From contig NZ_OZ032159.1 of the NCBI RefSeq assembly GCF_964026555.1, positions 806,001 through 870,000 of the forward strand: a stretch of 64,000 nt of DNA, given 5' to 3'. The translations under genes and the position numbers were made by a program. The notes beneath the pieces are model-generated. The model had not been told where the DNA came from, made no database searches, and saw only the letters and a list, made by a program, of their open reading frames with translations. This DNA is from Candidatus Tisiphia endosymbiont of Beris chalybata (lineage in GTDB: Bacteria; Pseudomonadota; Alphaproteobacteria; Rickettsiales; Rickettsiaceae). Within the stretch, counting starts at the first letter, position 1. Every line of letters begins with the position of its first letter. Positions 34,712 to 43,567 of this stretch are shown here, in pieces.

Positions 34712-36973
34712 ATGAGTAAAGCAAGTAAAAGAAATCCCCATAATATTCCCCTAGCGAATAATTTTAATAATCAATTAAGTAATACCTACAGAAAATATTT
34801 AGCAGATAAACAAAATGGTAATGATCAACAATTGGTCAATAAAAAATTTATAGAGGATTTAACGTCCTTTATAGGGATAGCGTCTAACTGCGGTCGGGAG
34901 GTAAGTGTCGCAGAGCTTAAGTATTTAAAGCTTTTCTGGCTCAATTATAATGAAATCTTAAACAATCCACTGCATAAAGCCACAGTACAAGATATCAAAA
35001 ATCTAGCTTCTTATTCTGCAGAGCAATGGCTGCCAGCGGCTCAACAAGTGGAGTTAACGCAAACATTATTCTATATACAAGATAAAGCTATAAATTTACA
35101 ATTAGGTGATGTTAAATATTGTAACAGGATACTTGAAAACATCGAGCAGTGGTGGTCCATTCCTGCTACCGGGCTGGACGTGGTAAGACTAATAGAGCGC
35201 AGGTTTAATAAGGTAGCGCTAATAAAATATAAAAAATATAAATTTGATGAAAATATCTCTAAGGAAAAAATAGAAGGTAATATATTTCTGGCTGCTTGTA
35301 GGAGTCATAATAAAGAGTATCTGGACGAGGTAATTACAGAATTCAGCTTAAATTTAGCAACCTTGCAAATACCTACCACGGCTGAAAATTATTGGATTCA
35401 GCCGCATAATACGGAAAGAACTCAAACCCCTTTGGAAGGTCTGACTTTTATTACTCCCTCAACCGGGTTATTATATATTACAAATAAAGCATTTAAAAAA
35501 GACTATGCTAATTTGATATTTAAAGAAAAGCGCATTCACCCTGATTCTGATCAGTATAGAGCTGATTTTTCGAAACTGAACTATATGACAACATTAATGT
35601 TATGCAGCGTGTCAAAAGATTTTGAGGAAGCACAAGAAAACGCAAGTTTATTAATTGAGTTTGGTGCTGATGTTAACTTAGTAGCAGAAAATCATTTAGG
35701 TATACCACGTACAGCGGCGTCTTTTGCAATGGGTAACACAAATTATAAGTTATTAGAGTATTTGGGAGAACAAGGTGCTGATCTAGGAAAAGCCCCTAAT
35801 ATTTTAGGTGAAATAGTTAAAGGTTGGTGTGGAGGAGCGATGCCTCCTAATCTCAAAGTTATCCCCACTTCTATATCGCCCGAGTTAAGGGGAGAAAAAT
35901 TTGCTACACATTGGCAAAAAGTTTGTCTGATAATAGAAAGATTTTTCTTAAAGAAAATAACTTCCACTAAAACTTTTACTTCTGAAACAATCGAAACTGA
36001 TCAAACAGACGATTTCCAAAGGGAAGAAAAATTAATAATAGAATATATTGAATTCAAGGAGCAAATTCAAGACGCCCAAAAAGTAGTGTATAATGCAGAG
36101 ACACAAGAAACATCTGCGAAAGAAGAAGTTACAGCACATAACATCACAAATAAATTTGATTTATTGCTTCTTAAGCTCATACAAAAAAGTGCCAAAATAA
36201 ATTTAGAAGAAAAAGACTATGAACCAATTCAGCAATTAACTATACAACATCCCGAGCTGGAATGTTATGCTATTAGTAGTATTTTAAATGAATTTAAGAA
36301 AAAAAATATTAACAATAAAGCTGATACTAGTTTGGTAGAGAATATATTAGGATATAAACCAGAATGGTTACACAAATTTTTTCTTCAAAAAAAAGCAATT
36401 TGTAACACTGAAGTAGAAGAAAATGGGCTTATACCATTTAATAGTAATATATACCAAATTCAAGGTACTAATCTACACCACAAAGTCTTTATTACTTTAT
36501 CAAAAGATTTAAAGTCGAAATTAGAAAACAGAACAGATTTTTTTTATAAGAAAGTGCAAGATACTTTATCTCATTGTAAGTTTATTACGGCTAATAGTAA
36601 AAATATTACAGGTATTAAGGCCTATTCTAAGGGTCAAGACCAAGTGATTAAGCTAAAAATTGCTAATGAAAATTTTTCATTAAGAGCTACTCGTCAATAC
36701 ATTGAGAACAAGACTGGAAACGTCCTTATAATTTTACAAGAACTACAGACTCATAATAATGAAAGTAATAAGCCATTAATTACTACAAGATGTAAAAATT
36801 TTAAAGATCATCCAGAAATAATTAGCTTATGTAGGGGAGATTTAGCGCATAAGCAAGCACAAGCCTTGGTAAACCTTATCACGACAGAAAGTTGTTTAGA
36901 TAACTCAGACAGTTACGAAGCTACCCAAGATGAGGGAGGGAGCGGTAATTTAATAGGGCTATGTGCACATTAA
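34712..36973 (+). CDS. Large ankyrin-like protein, hypothetical
   Basis: About 753 residues from ATG 34712 (MSKASKRNPHNIPLANNF). An in-frame TTG lies 21 nt upstream but is less likely. Residues about 285-370 contain two or three degenerate ankyrin units (TTLMLCSVSKDFEEAQENAS, LLIEFGADVNLVAENHLGIP, LLEYLGEQGADLG). The rest has no recognised domain. A central Glu/Lys-rich helical stretch (IEYIEFKEQIQDAQKV) may be a coiled coil. There is no signal peptide. Ankyrin proteins in Rickettsiaceae are often secreted effectors, but no secretion signal is visible here. It lies among repeats, away from housekeeping operons. Confidence 0.6.
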   Translation: MSKASKRNPHNIPLANNFNNQLSNTYRKYLADKQNGNDQQLVNKKFIEDLTSFIGIASNCGREVSVAELKYLKLFWLNYNEILNNPLHKATVQDIKNLASYSAEQWLPAAQQVELTQTLFYIQDKAINLQLGDVKYCNRILENIEQWWSIPATGLDVVRLIERRFNKVALIKYKKYKFDENISKEKIEGNIFLAACRSHNKEYLDEVITEFSLNLATLQIPTTAENYWIQPHNTERTQTPLEGLTFITPSTGLLYITNKAFKKDYANLIFKEKRIHPDSDQYRADFSKLNYMTTLMLCSVSKDFEEAQENASLLIEFGADVNLVAENHLGIPRTAASFAMGNTNYKLLEYLGEQGADLGKAPNILGEIVKGWCGGAMPPNLKVIPTSISPELRGEKFATHWQKVCLIIERFFLKKITSTKTFTSETIETDQTDDFQREEKLIIEYIEFKEQIQDAQKVVYNAETQETSAKEEVTAHNITNKFDLLLLKLIQKSAKINLEEKDYEPIQQLTIQHPELECYAISSILNEFKKKNINNKADTSLVENILGYKPEWLHKFFLQKKAICNTEVEENGLIPFNSNIYQIQGTNLHHKVFITLSKDLKSKLENRTDFFYKKVQDTLSHCKFITANSKNITGIKAYSKGQDQVIKLKIANENFSLRATRQYIENKTGNVLIILQELQTHNNESNKPLITTRCKNFKDHPEIISLCRGDLAHKQAQALVNLITTESCLDNSDSYEATQDEGGSGNLIGLCAH

Positions 36974-37019
36974 TTTGAGTAATTAGCCTTCCTGTATGAC
37001 AATCACCGCTTCCTCAGTA

Positions 37020-37146
37020 TATACTCGCTGAACTTCAAGAATTGGCGTCGTCTTGCCCTAAAGATCGAGGATGCTCACGTACTATAGTACGCTGCGCTTC
37101 TCGACTTTGACTCTCCTAGCTCTTCTTGAAGTTGCCCTTCGTCTAA
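37020..37146. repeat. Palindromic repeat, family B, right end missing
   Basis: TATACTCGCTGAACTTCAAG through CTCTTCTTGAAGTTGCCC. It lacks the final CAGGTACGAGCAGTATA arm. Confidence 0.75.
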
Positions 37147-37163
37147 CCCTTAAATTAAAGGAG

Positions 37164-37232
37164 GGTATCAACTATATGTTTTTGCAACAGGAAATTTTTG
37201 TTATTTAAAATTACAAAAACATAGTTGGTACC
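37164..37232. repeat. Long imperfect hairpin
   Basis: GGTATCAACTATATGTTTTTG pairs with the complementary CAAAAACATAGTTGGTACC across a loop of about 29 nt. It lies upstream (in its 3' flank) of the convergent RhuM-Fic gene. It could be a terminator-like structure or a tiny mobile palindrome. Confidence 0.45.
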
Positions 37233-37345
37233 ATTAAGATATATTTAATCCCATGCCAAAAAGTTCTAAATTTATGAGGATAAAGTTGGAAACCTCAGGT
37301 AAAACTTACTTGGCTTTGAGCCCATCAAGTTTTTTTTGATAAAAT

Positions 37346-38350
37346 TCATTTTTCGCTTATTAAGTTTATAATTAATTTAGTCATTAGCTCTTTCTGTATA
37401 GGATTACTTTCTGCAATCAATAACGTCAGTGAGGTCATACTATGGGCATTCATCATCTTCATTTCAATTTTTGCTTTCCTCAAATAGAGCAAAAACAAAA
37501 AACTTGCTATCCTTTTATTTCCATCATTAAATGGGTGGTCTTTAATAATAAAATATAATAGATGCGCTGCTTTTTCTTCAGCAGACTTATATAAAGATAT
37601 TCCATCAAATGTTTGGTCTATATTACCTAAAATGCCTTTAAAAATATTTTCTCTTTCTGCACCAAATAAACCGCTGATTCCTGCTGATTCTTGCGTTACT
37701 AATTCGTTTTTTAATATTAATATTGCCTGAATAGCCTCTTGATAAGTAAGTAATTCTTGAACCCCTTCTTGTAAATTAATTGGAATAGCTAAATTATCAT
37801 TATCATACTTAACCAATATATCCCAGGTTTTTGAATAAGCTTCAATTAGTCGGACTAGTTCTTTACCTGTCTCGTTAACTAAATCATAATGAACTAAACT
37901 ATTCGATAATAACTCTATAGTTTGTTTTAGCTGCACCAAATTATCTTTCAATACTTTATCATGGTTGATACTATATCCTTTAATAAGTTGGTCTTTTAAT
38001 ATTTTAGAAGCCCATCTTCTAAATTGAATACCGCGTTTGGAATTCACACGATATCCAACAGATATTATCATATCTAAGTTATAATATTTGGTATTATAGG
38101 TTTTACCGTCAGAGGCAGTATGTGCAAAAAGTGCACATACTGATTCATCAAGCTCCTGCTCTTCTAATATGTTATTGATATGTTTAGTAATAACAGTTCT
38201 ATCTTTAACAAAAAGTTCTGCTATCTGTTGTTGGGTAAGCCATACTGTTTCATCATGTATTGCTACCTCAACTTTTATATCACCACTATCTGTCTGATAT
38301 ATCATTATCTGATTTGCTTGACTACAAGCATCGAGCTGCGTTTTGGCCAT
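37346..38350 (-). CDS. RhuM-like/Fic (AMPylase-type) fusion protein
   Basis: A 334-residue protein. The N-terminal half (IMIYQTDSGDIKVEVAIHDE, VWLTQQQIAELFVKDRTVI, YNLDMIISVGYRVNSKRGIQ) is the RhuM/virulence_RhuM DNA-binding-like domain. The C-terminal half carries the Fic motif HPFNDGNKRIASF starting at H272, with catalytic His, the acidic Asp and Gly-Asn anion pocket all intact. Fic enzymes transfer AMP or another nucleotide moiety to target hydroxyls. RhuM-Fic proteins occur in many bacteria, often on mobile DNA and sometimes toxin-like. No antitoxin partner is obvious next door. No secretion signal is visible. Confidence 0.88.
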   Translation of the reverse strand: MAKTQLDACSQANQIMIYQTDSGDIKVEVAIHDETVWLTQQQIAELFVKDRTVITKHINNILEEQELDESVCALFAHTASDGKTYNTKYYNLDMIISVGYRVNSKRGIQFRRWASKILKDQLIKGYSINHDKVLKDNLVQLKQTIELLSNSLVHYDLVNETGKELVRLIEAYSKTWDILVKYDNDNLAIPINLQEGVQELLTYQEAIQAILILKNELVTQESAGISGLFGAERENIFKGILGNIDQTFDGISLYKSAEEKAAHLLYFIIKDHPFNDGNKRIASFLFLLYLRKAKIEMKMMNAHSMTSLTLLIAESNPIQKELMTKLIINLISEK

Positions 38351-38367
38351 ATTGTTGTTTTATATTA

Positions 38368-38928
38368 TTAATTTCCGATTGAATTGTTGGAGCGCTTCTC
38401 ACTATTAATAACATATGAGCCAAAGAATAATAAACCGTATATCACTAATGAATATAAGCATTTGAAGGAAACCTCTGCCCAAAATATTGCAATCACCCTA
38501 CTAGAGGAAAATTGATTGATCAAGAAACCTATCATTATACTTCCATCTATAATCGCCCCTACCACTAAACCAATAAAATTTCTGAGATTAAAAGAATAAG
38601 TAGGTTTTAAATATTGCAACACGCTTGTGCTGCAATATATTGAGACTAAAAGTGAAAGAAATGAGGCTCCTGTCATCATCGGAATAATTCTTCCATGTAT
38701 ATAATAATCAAAGTTCCATAACAACCCAAAGCTTACAACTATACTTACTATCAGACTTATTATAGCACTTTTTTTAGTATGTAATTCAGTAATAATATTT
38801 GCAGTTAATGCTAAAAATACAAATACCAGCGAACACTCTGCGATCTTATTAAAAAAATTTAATAAATAGGTAAAGGTAAATAACAAACTCATTAATAGTG
38901 CTAAAACCTTATTGTTAATATTGCTCAT
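38368..38928 (-). CDS. Multi-pass membrane protein
   Basis: A 186-residue protein with about six hydrophobic helices (VLALLMSLLFTFTYLLNFF, LVFVFLALTANIITEL, IISLIVSIVVSFGLLW, MMTGASFLSLLVSIYCSTSV, FIGLVVGAIIDGSIMIGFLI, LYSLVIYGLLFFGSYVI). The size, the LRNFIGLVVGAIIDG-type segment and topology recall the VUT/YhhQ family of putative purine or queuosine-precursor transporters, but the match is weak. It lies 17 bp upstream of the RhuM-Fic gene on the same strand, so co-transcription is possible. Confidence 0.55.
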   Translation of the reverse strand: MSNINNKVLALLMSLLFTFTYLLNFFNKIAECSLVFVFLALTANIITELHTKKSAIISLIVSIVVSFGLLWNFDYYIHGRIIPMMTGASFLSLLVSIYCSTSVLQYLKPTYSFNLRNFIGLVVGAIIDGSIMIGFLINQFSSSRVIAIFWAEVSFKCLYSLVIYGLLFFGSYVINSEKRSNNSIGN

Positions 38929-39089
38929 GCTTTTCTCCTAAATCAATTTACTATATTAATAGATTTTTAATGATAACTATAATAGCAACTATAATTTTTA
39001 AACACAAATATTTCTTTAACCGCTTCGCTGCTCTTTGATGAGGTCCCCAAGGAACTAGCACCTCTTCAGGTGCGAGCAGTATCCATTGA

Positions 39090-40511
39090 TTAGTAGATTA
39101 TACTTTTAATTTTATTTAGAATTTTATGAGTAGCAGCATTGAAGTAGCACCATATTTGCTTTAAAAAACCAACTTTTTCAACTGGATCTTTAGCAAGCAA
39201 ATCTATTTCTTGGATATCTTCATTAGTAACTACTTTTAATTTCCCTATTACTTCCCCAGCTTTTATCGGGGCAGGAATAGGGGAGGTGAAATTTGTTGTA
39301 CTTTCTATTTTATGTGCGCCTAGGCGGGTTACAAGAGCGGACACATCTTCAGCTACTATTATTTTCACTTTCTCGCTTACCCCTAGCCAAACCTCTGCTT
39401 CTCCAATTTCGTCCCCTTTATTATAAATTTTCTTAGTAGTAAAATTTTGTTTTACCCAATGCAAGAGTGCTAGAGATTCCTCGGCTCTTTTTTGCATAGA
39501 ACTAAGGCCATTAATAACCATAATATAACGCCGAGCGTTATCTACAAAAGAGGCCACCATGCCAAATCCTCCCTGATCAGTATGACCGGTTTTTATCCCA
39601 TCACATCCTAAATCTTTGTATAATAAAGGGTTACGATTTCCTTGAGTGATAGCTCTTCCTTTCTGATCTTTCCCAAAAGTAAAATATTTCTCACTGTAAA
39701 TAGGGTAAAATTCTGAATGGTTCTGAATTAAAAGTCGTCCCAGTACAGCAATATCATATACTGTACTATAGTGGTTTTCCTCAGGCCATCCGCTAGCATT
39801 CATAAAATGGGTAGAGTTCATTCCAACTTCGGAGGCCTTTTTATTCATACTATCTACAAAATTCTCTTCGCTCCCTGCCAGCCCTTCAGCCGCTACAACA
39901 CACGCATCGTTACCTGATTGAATAATTATACCATATAAAATATCTTTTAAATTGACTAATTCCCCAAGAGGCATAAAAGATTTCGATCCTCCCATCCTCC
40001 ATGCTTTTTCACTAACAACAAATTGGCTATCAAATGTTACTTCCCCTTTCTGAATTTTATCCTCAATTAAATATGAAGTCATTATTTTGGTCATTGAAGA
40101 AGGAATCATACGCTCATAAGCATTTTTTTCTAGCAATATCTTGCCTGATAAAAAATCCATTATTATAACTTGTTTAGCTCTCGTTTCTATTGCGCTAGTG
40201 TTAGGGTAACGGATAATATTCGAGATAATATTATTATTTTGCTCTTTAATTAGAGGGTCTTTTAAAGAGGCAAAGGCTTTTGTTTCAAAAATAACAAATA
40301 TTATTAACCCCAGGAAAAAGGAGCGATACTCTTTTGATCTCAAGAATTGGATTTTATTTTGCGCAGTAGGGGCGTGGAAGTAAACTGGTATATGAGTGCG
40401 TAAATCCTTGATAAACTGAAAAAACAATTCAGAGGCGCCAAAGAGTGTAGTTGATAAAAATCTACGTAATTTATAAGCACTGTTCATAGTATAGGTATTA
40501 AGTTTAAGCAT
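39090..40511 (-). CDS. D-alanyl-D-alanine carboxypeptidase (PBP5/DacF family) with in-frame palindromic repeat
   Basis: Periplasmic, membrane-anchored serine peptidase that trims peptidoglycan pentapeptides. Positions are numbered from the upstream in-frame ATG at 40577. The catalytic SMTK is at 161-164, SGN at 221-223 and KTG at 329-331, followed by a C-terminal PBP5-type beta domain. I place the start at ATG 40511 (MLKLNTYTMNSAYKLRRFLS), because codons from 40577 lie in a repeat. Residues about 43-84 are encoded by a family C-like repeat (40325-40449), inserted exactly between the charged KLRRFLS and the hydrophobic FFLGLIIFVIFETKAFA of the signal peptide. Removing the 42 codons restores a textbook signal sequence. 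Confidence 0.92.
   Translation of the reverse strand: MLKLNTYTMNSAYKLRRFLSTTLFGASELFFQFIKDLRTHIPVYFHAPTAQNKIQFLRSKEYRSFFLGLIIFVIFETKAFASLKDPLIKEQNNNIISNIIRYPNTSAIETRAKQVIIMDFLSGKILLEKNAYERMIPSSMTKIMTSYLIEDKIQKGEVTFDSQFVVSEKAWRMGGSKSFMPLGELVNLKDILYGIIIQSGNDACVVAAEGLAGSEENFVDSMNKKASEVGMNSTHFMNASGWPEENHYSTVYDIAVLGRLLIQNHSEFYPIYSEKYFTFGKDQKGRAITQGNRNPLLYKDLGCDGIKTGHTDQGGFGMVASFVDNARRYIMVINGLSSMQKRAEESLALLHWVKQNFTTKKIYNKGDEIGEAEVWLGVSEKVKIIVAEDVSALVTRLGAHKIESTTNFTSPIPAPIKAGEVIGKLKVVTNEDIQEIDLLAKDPVEKVGFLKQIWCYFNAATHKILNKIKSIIY
40325..40449. repeat. Diverged family C repeat inside the DacF-type coding sequence
   Basis: GATACTCTTTTGATCTCAAG with AATTGGATTTTATTTT, ending CAGAGGCGCCAAAGAGTGTA. It matches 18778-18894 closely and the arms of 9066-9193. 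In-frame, 42 codons. Confidence 0.8.
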
Positions 40512-40520
40512 GTCATAATA

Positions 40521-40662
40521 GACTTCTTGCATAATTCTACTTCTGCTGGTAATTTGTGCGTCGATCCGGTACTCCAATCCTCACGTACACTTAAGTACGC
40601 TGCGGGCCTGCGTTCCATGTCTCCTACAAATTCCCTACCAGAAGCGAATTATGCTAGAAATC
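40521..40662. repeat. 142-bp palindromic repeat, family F
   Basis: GACTTCTTGCATAATTC...GAATTATGCTAGAAATC flanked by TA (40519-40520, 40663-40664), core CTCACGTACACTTAAGTACGCTGCG. It lies 10 bp upstream of the preferred carboxypeptidase start and extends that frame artificially upstream. Confidence 0.85.
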
Positions 40663-40856
40663 TATTAGGTGATGGGAGATACAATAATACTTATTTCAAA
40701 AAAATAAAGAATAAATTGTATGTTATAAAAATAACCTCTATTTTGTTAAAATTATTGATATACTTAAATGATCTTCTAAATTAGCGCCGCAAAACTGTGG
40801 GGGATTCATGTGTTAGAGTATATACCGTATAGAAACCTTCACAGAACCTAAATTTT

Positions 40857-41633
40857 ATGACTGATAATAAGATTACTTCTCCTGAAAATGTCTCTCCTGT
40901 AAATCATAATGAGAAACTTAATACCATAAATGTTGCCTCACCTATAATAATTCTAGTATCCCCTCAAATGGGGGAAAATATCGGCTCTACTGCTAGAGCA
41001 ATGAAAAATTTTAATATTTCTGAATTAAGGATTATATCACCGCGGGACGGGTGGCCCAACGAACAAGCCCGTAGTATGGCAGTAGCGGCAGTTAATATCA
41101 TTGATAATGCCAAAATTTATAATGATTTAGAGAGTGGTATAAAAGATATTGATTATCTATATGCCACTAGCTCTACTGCGCGTAATATGAATAAAAATTA
41201 TATCTCCTCAAAGAACTTATACCAAGATTATCCTAGTAATCTTAAAGTAGGCATTATGTTTGGGAGAGAAAGCTGTGGTTTGCACAATAAAGAAATTATT
41301 TATGCTAACAAAATCATTAATATAAATACTGGAAATTTTGGATCCCTGAACATTGCACAAGCAGTAGTGGTTATATGCTACGAGCTATTTCACGCTAGTC
41401 AATCTCCTAGTACCAATAATATTATAAACGAACAAAAACTAGCAACACGAGGAGAATTAGAGTATTTTTTTGATCATTTATTTAGTGAGTTGAGTAATAA
41501 AAATTTCTTTAAAGTCCCTGAAAAAAAATTACATATGACCCAAAATATTATGAATATTTTTACTCGTATAGATAAATTATCTAGTACTGAACTACAGACT
41601 TTAAGAGGCATTATCAGTACTCTTAGCTCGTAA
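40857..41633 (+). CDS. trmJ: tRNA (cytidine/uridine-2'-O-)-methyltransferase, TrmJ type
   Basis: SPOUT-class (TrmH family, group 1) RNA methyltransferase of 258 residues, acting on the tRNA anticodon loop in characterised members. Motif 1 PQMGENIGSTARAMKNF, motif 2 IMFGRESCGLHNKEI and motif 3 FGSLNIAQAVVVICYELF form the knotted SAM-binding site. An N-terminal extension of about 28 polar residues is unusual. A half-copy of a family D repeat (to 40853) ends immediately before the start codon and a family A' half-copy follows the stop. The ATG could alternatively be later, but the conserved region is complete. Confidence 0.88.
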   Translation: MTDNKITSPENVSPVNHNEKLNTINVASPIIILVSPQMGENIGSTARAMKNFNISELRIISPRDGWPNEQARSMAVAAVNIIDNAKIYNDLESGIKDIDYLYATSSTARNMNKNYISSKNLYQDYPSNLKVGIMFGRESCGLHNKEIIYANKIININTGNFGSLNIAQAVVVICYELFHASQSPSTNNIINEQKLATRGELEYFFDHLFSELSNKNFFKVPEKKLHMTQNIMNIFTRIDKLSSTELQTLRGIISTLSS

Positions 41634-41643
41634 GCACCTCCCA

Positions 41644-41712
41644 AATGTATATGAGGAGTGGAAGGCTACGTTTTGACAACAAAGTCACCCAGTAGATCGA
41701 CTTATGCAGGAA
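41644..41712. repeat. Right half of a family A' palindromic repeat
   Basis: GTATATGAGGAGTGGAAGGC to GATCGACTTATGCAGGAAATCTA, matching the complement of 26948-27106. It separates convergent trmJ and the outer-membrane barrel gene. Confidence 0.7.
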
Positions 41713-41717
41713 ATCTA

Positions 41718-42464
41718 TTAAATAGGTAGTTTGTAATTAAAGCCTATACCAAATTCTCCCACCGCTATAGTTTTCTTAATCGGTTTAGCTGCTACAAAAC
41801 TTCTGCTATTAATATCAAGGTTCTCATATTTAATTCTTATAGAATGAGCTACTTGTAACTTTGCAGCAGCAGTGAGACTAAAATTATTTGTTATTTCCTT
41901 AGCAAACCCTAGCCCCATTTGCCAAGCCAGGCAGTTACTCCGGTGCCTTATAATCTTAAAATACTCAGTATTGTTAAGTTCAGACCAAAAAGAGGAAGCA
42001 GGTCGAACTTTTACTTGCGCTATCCCTCCTCCTAATATGACAAAGGGGGTTAATCCTTTTACTTTATTTAAGTCATACTTAAGATTCAACATATATATCC
42101 TTGAATCTACTTTAGTCTGGCCTGAAGTTTTTGGTATTGCTGCTCCTAATGTGGTAGGAATTTCTGGTAAAATATAATGTAACCGATAACTAGGCTGATA
42201 AGTTATAGAAAATTCAATTGCCATTTGAGGATAATAACTATAGCCAATTTTAGCATTATGCATTTTTGTTTTTTTGAGTATAAAGTCGCTCTGAGACTCT
42301 TTATGGCGGAATTTTTTTATTACCGGCTCTATTAACCCAAGTTCTCCTCCTAGGTAGAAAAAATTTTGTTCAATTCCTCCTTTTTCGGCATAAGTTGAAG
42401 TAAAGATTAAAGAATATATTATAAAAACCTTTAATAATAATAATAGATTGGGGAATTTGATCAT
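41718..42464 (-). CDS. Outer-membrane beta-barrel protein
   Basis: A 248-residue protein with signal peptide (LLLLLKVFIIYSLIFTSTYAE, cleavage near 26). The remainder has alternating amphipathic strands (FFYLGGELGLIEP, NAKIGYSYYPQMAIEFSITY, SRIYMLNLKYDLNKV, LTPFVILGGGIAQVKV, AWQMGLGFAKEITNNFSLTA), ending VGEFGIGFNYKLPI, an eight-strand-type small barrel as in the Rickettsiales surface-antigen/OMP_b-brl families. The exact role is unknown, with surface exposure inferred. Single gene. Confidence 0.8.
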   Translation of the reverse strand: MIKFPNLLLLLKVFIIYSLIFTSTYAEKGGIEQNFFYLGGELGLIEPVIKKFRHKESQSDFILKKTKMHNAKIGYSYYPQMAIEFSITYQPSYRLHYILPEIPTTLGAAIPKTSGQTKVDSRIYMLNLKYDLNKVKGLTPFVILGGGIAQVKVRPASSFWSELNNTEYFKIIRHRSNCLAWQMGLGFAKEITNNFSLTAAAKLQVAHSIRIKYENLDINSRSFVAAKPIKKTIAVGEFGIGFNYKLPI

Positions 42465-42641
42465 ATTTAACCTGGATGCCCTAGAGAAAGCGTAGATTAT
42501 ATAACAATTACTTTACAGGTCAATAAAAAAGCTCCTTTGATTTTAAGTACGTCTATACGGGGCAGTTTAAAAATTGCAGCTTAAAATTGAGAAAAGCTTA
42601 AATAATTCTTGAATAAGTATAATTTACGTTTTACACCTTAT

Positions 42642-43550
42642 CTACAAGGTGCCCAAGTGATTAGGTAAAACCGATCCATCGTTTAACCTTAACTTTACTT
42701 CCTTAAGGCTTCTCGGATTTGCATCTATTACTTCTAATTCTACTTGGTCATTTATATTGATTTTTGTCCCTATTGCCGGTACATTTCCTATTTTTGCTAA
42801 AACTAGCCCCCCTATTGTATCGAATTCATCGCCTGGGGTTTTTAATTCAACTCCCAAAGCTAATTCCAGCTCTTCTACTTTAACTCTGGCATTTGATATA
42901 ATTGTATCTTTAGTGACAATTCTAAAGTTATCATTATCAGACTTTTTATCATGTTCATCATCTATTCTCCCTACTATCTCTTCTATTATATCTTCAATAG
43001 TCACAATGCCATCAGTGCCGCCGTATTCATCAATTACCACTGAAATCTGCACACAACTCTTACGCATTTCAGCTAATAAATCTATTAATTTCATGGAAGA
43101 AGTAGAAATAATAGGTTTCCGAATTATTTTTGCTAACTGTAAGGGTTGGCCAGCCGCAAGTAGCTTAAATAAATCTTTTATATGAATAAAGCCAACTATA
43201 TTATCTAAAGTTTCATTATAAACTAAAGTTCTAGTACGCAAAACTTTATTACTATATATTTTACTTAATTCTTCAAAACTTGCTGTTAATTTTATAGCTT
43301 CAATATCCGACCTAGGAATTATTACTTCTTCTACAGTCTTTTGGCCAAAATCTAATAAATTCATAAAAATTTTTTTTTCTTCCAGCGACATTTTTTTTCG
43401 ATTAGTATCTAATTTTTTAACCAGATGAAAAAAATTATCCCCCGTTTTCCAACAAGAACACCAAGAAATAAAAATTTTAAAAAAATTTTTAATCATGAAT
43501 ATTTTAGATAAAGGGGAGGAAGAGTCTTCTTTTTTCGAAGATCGCGGCAT
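42642..43550 (-). CDS. tlyC: CBS-domain haemolysin-like protein (TlyC/CorC)
   Basis: A 302-residue soluble member of the CorC/HlyC group. Two CBS domains lie at about 70-200 (EEVIIPRSDIEAIKL, VGFIHIKDLFKLL, VQISVVIDEYGGTDGIVTIE, DIIEEIVGRIDDEHD) and a CorC_HlyC transporter-associated domain at about 215-295 (GDEFDTIGGLVLAKIGNVPA). The N-terminal membrane DUF21 domain of larger homologues is absent, as in Rickettsia TlyC, which has been reported as haemolytic. The metal-efflux role of CorC is an alternative. ybeY lies just upstream on the same strand (18 bp), a common neighbour pairing. Confidence 0.92.
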   Translation of the reverse strand: MPRSSKKEDSSSPLSKIFMIKNFFKIFISWCSCWKTGDNFFHLVKKLDTNRKKMSLEEKKIFMNLLDFGQKTVEEVIIPRSDIEAIKLTASFEELSKIYSNKVLRTRTLVYNETLDNIVGFIHIKDLFKLLAAGQPLQLAKIIRKPIISTSSMKLIDLLAEMRKSCVQISVVIDEYGGTDGIVTIEDIIEEIVGRIDDEHDKKSDNDNFRIVTKDTIISNARVKVEELELALGVELKTPGDEFDTIGGLVLAKIGNVPAIGTKININDQVELEVIDANPRSLKEVKLRLNDGSVLPNHLGTL

Positions 43551-43567
43551 ATAGTTCTTTAAAATAA

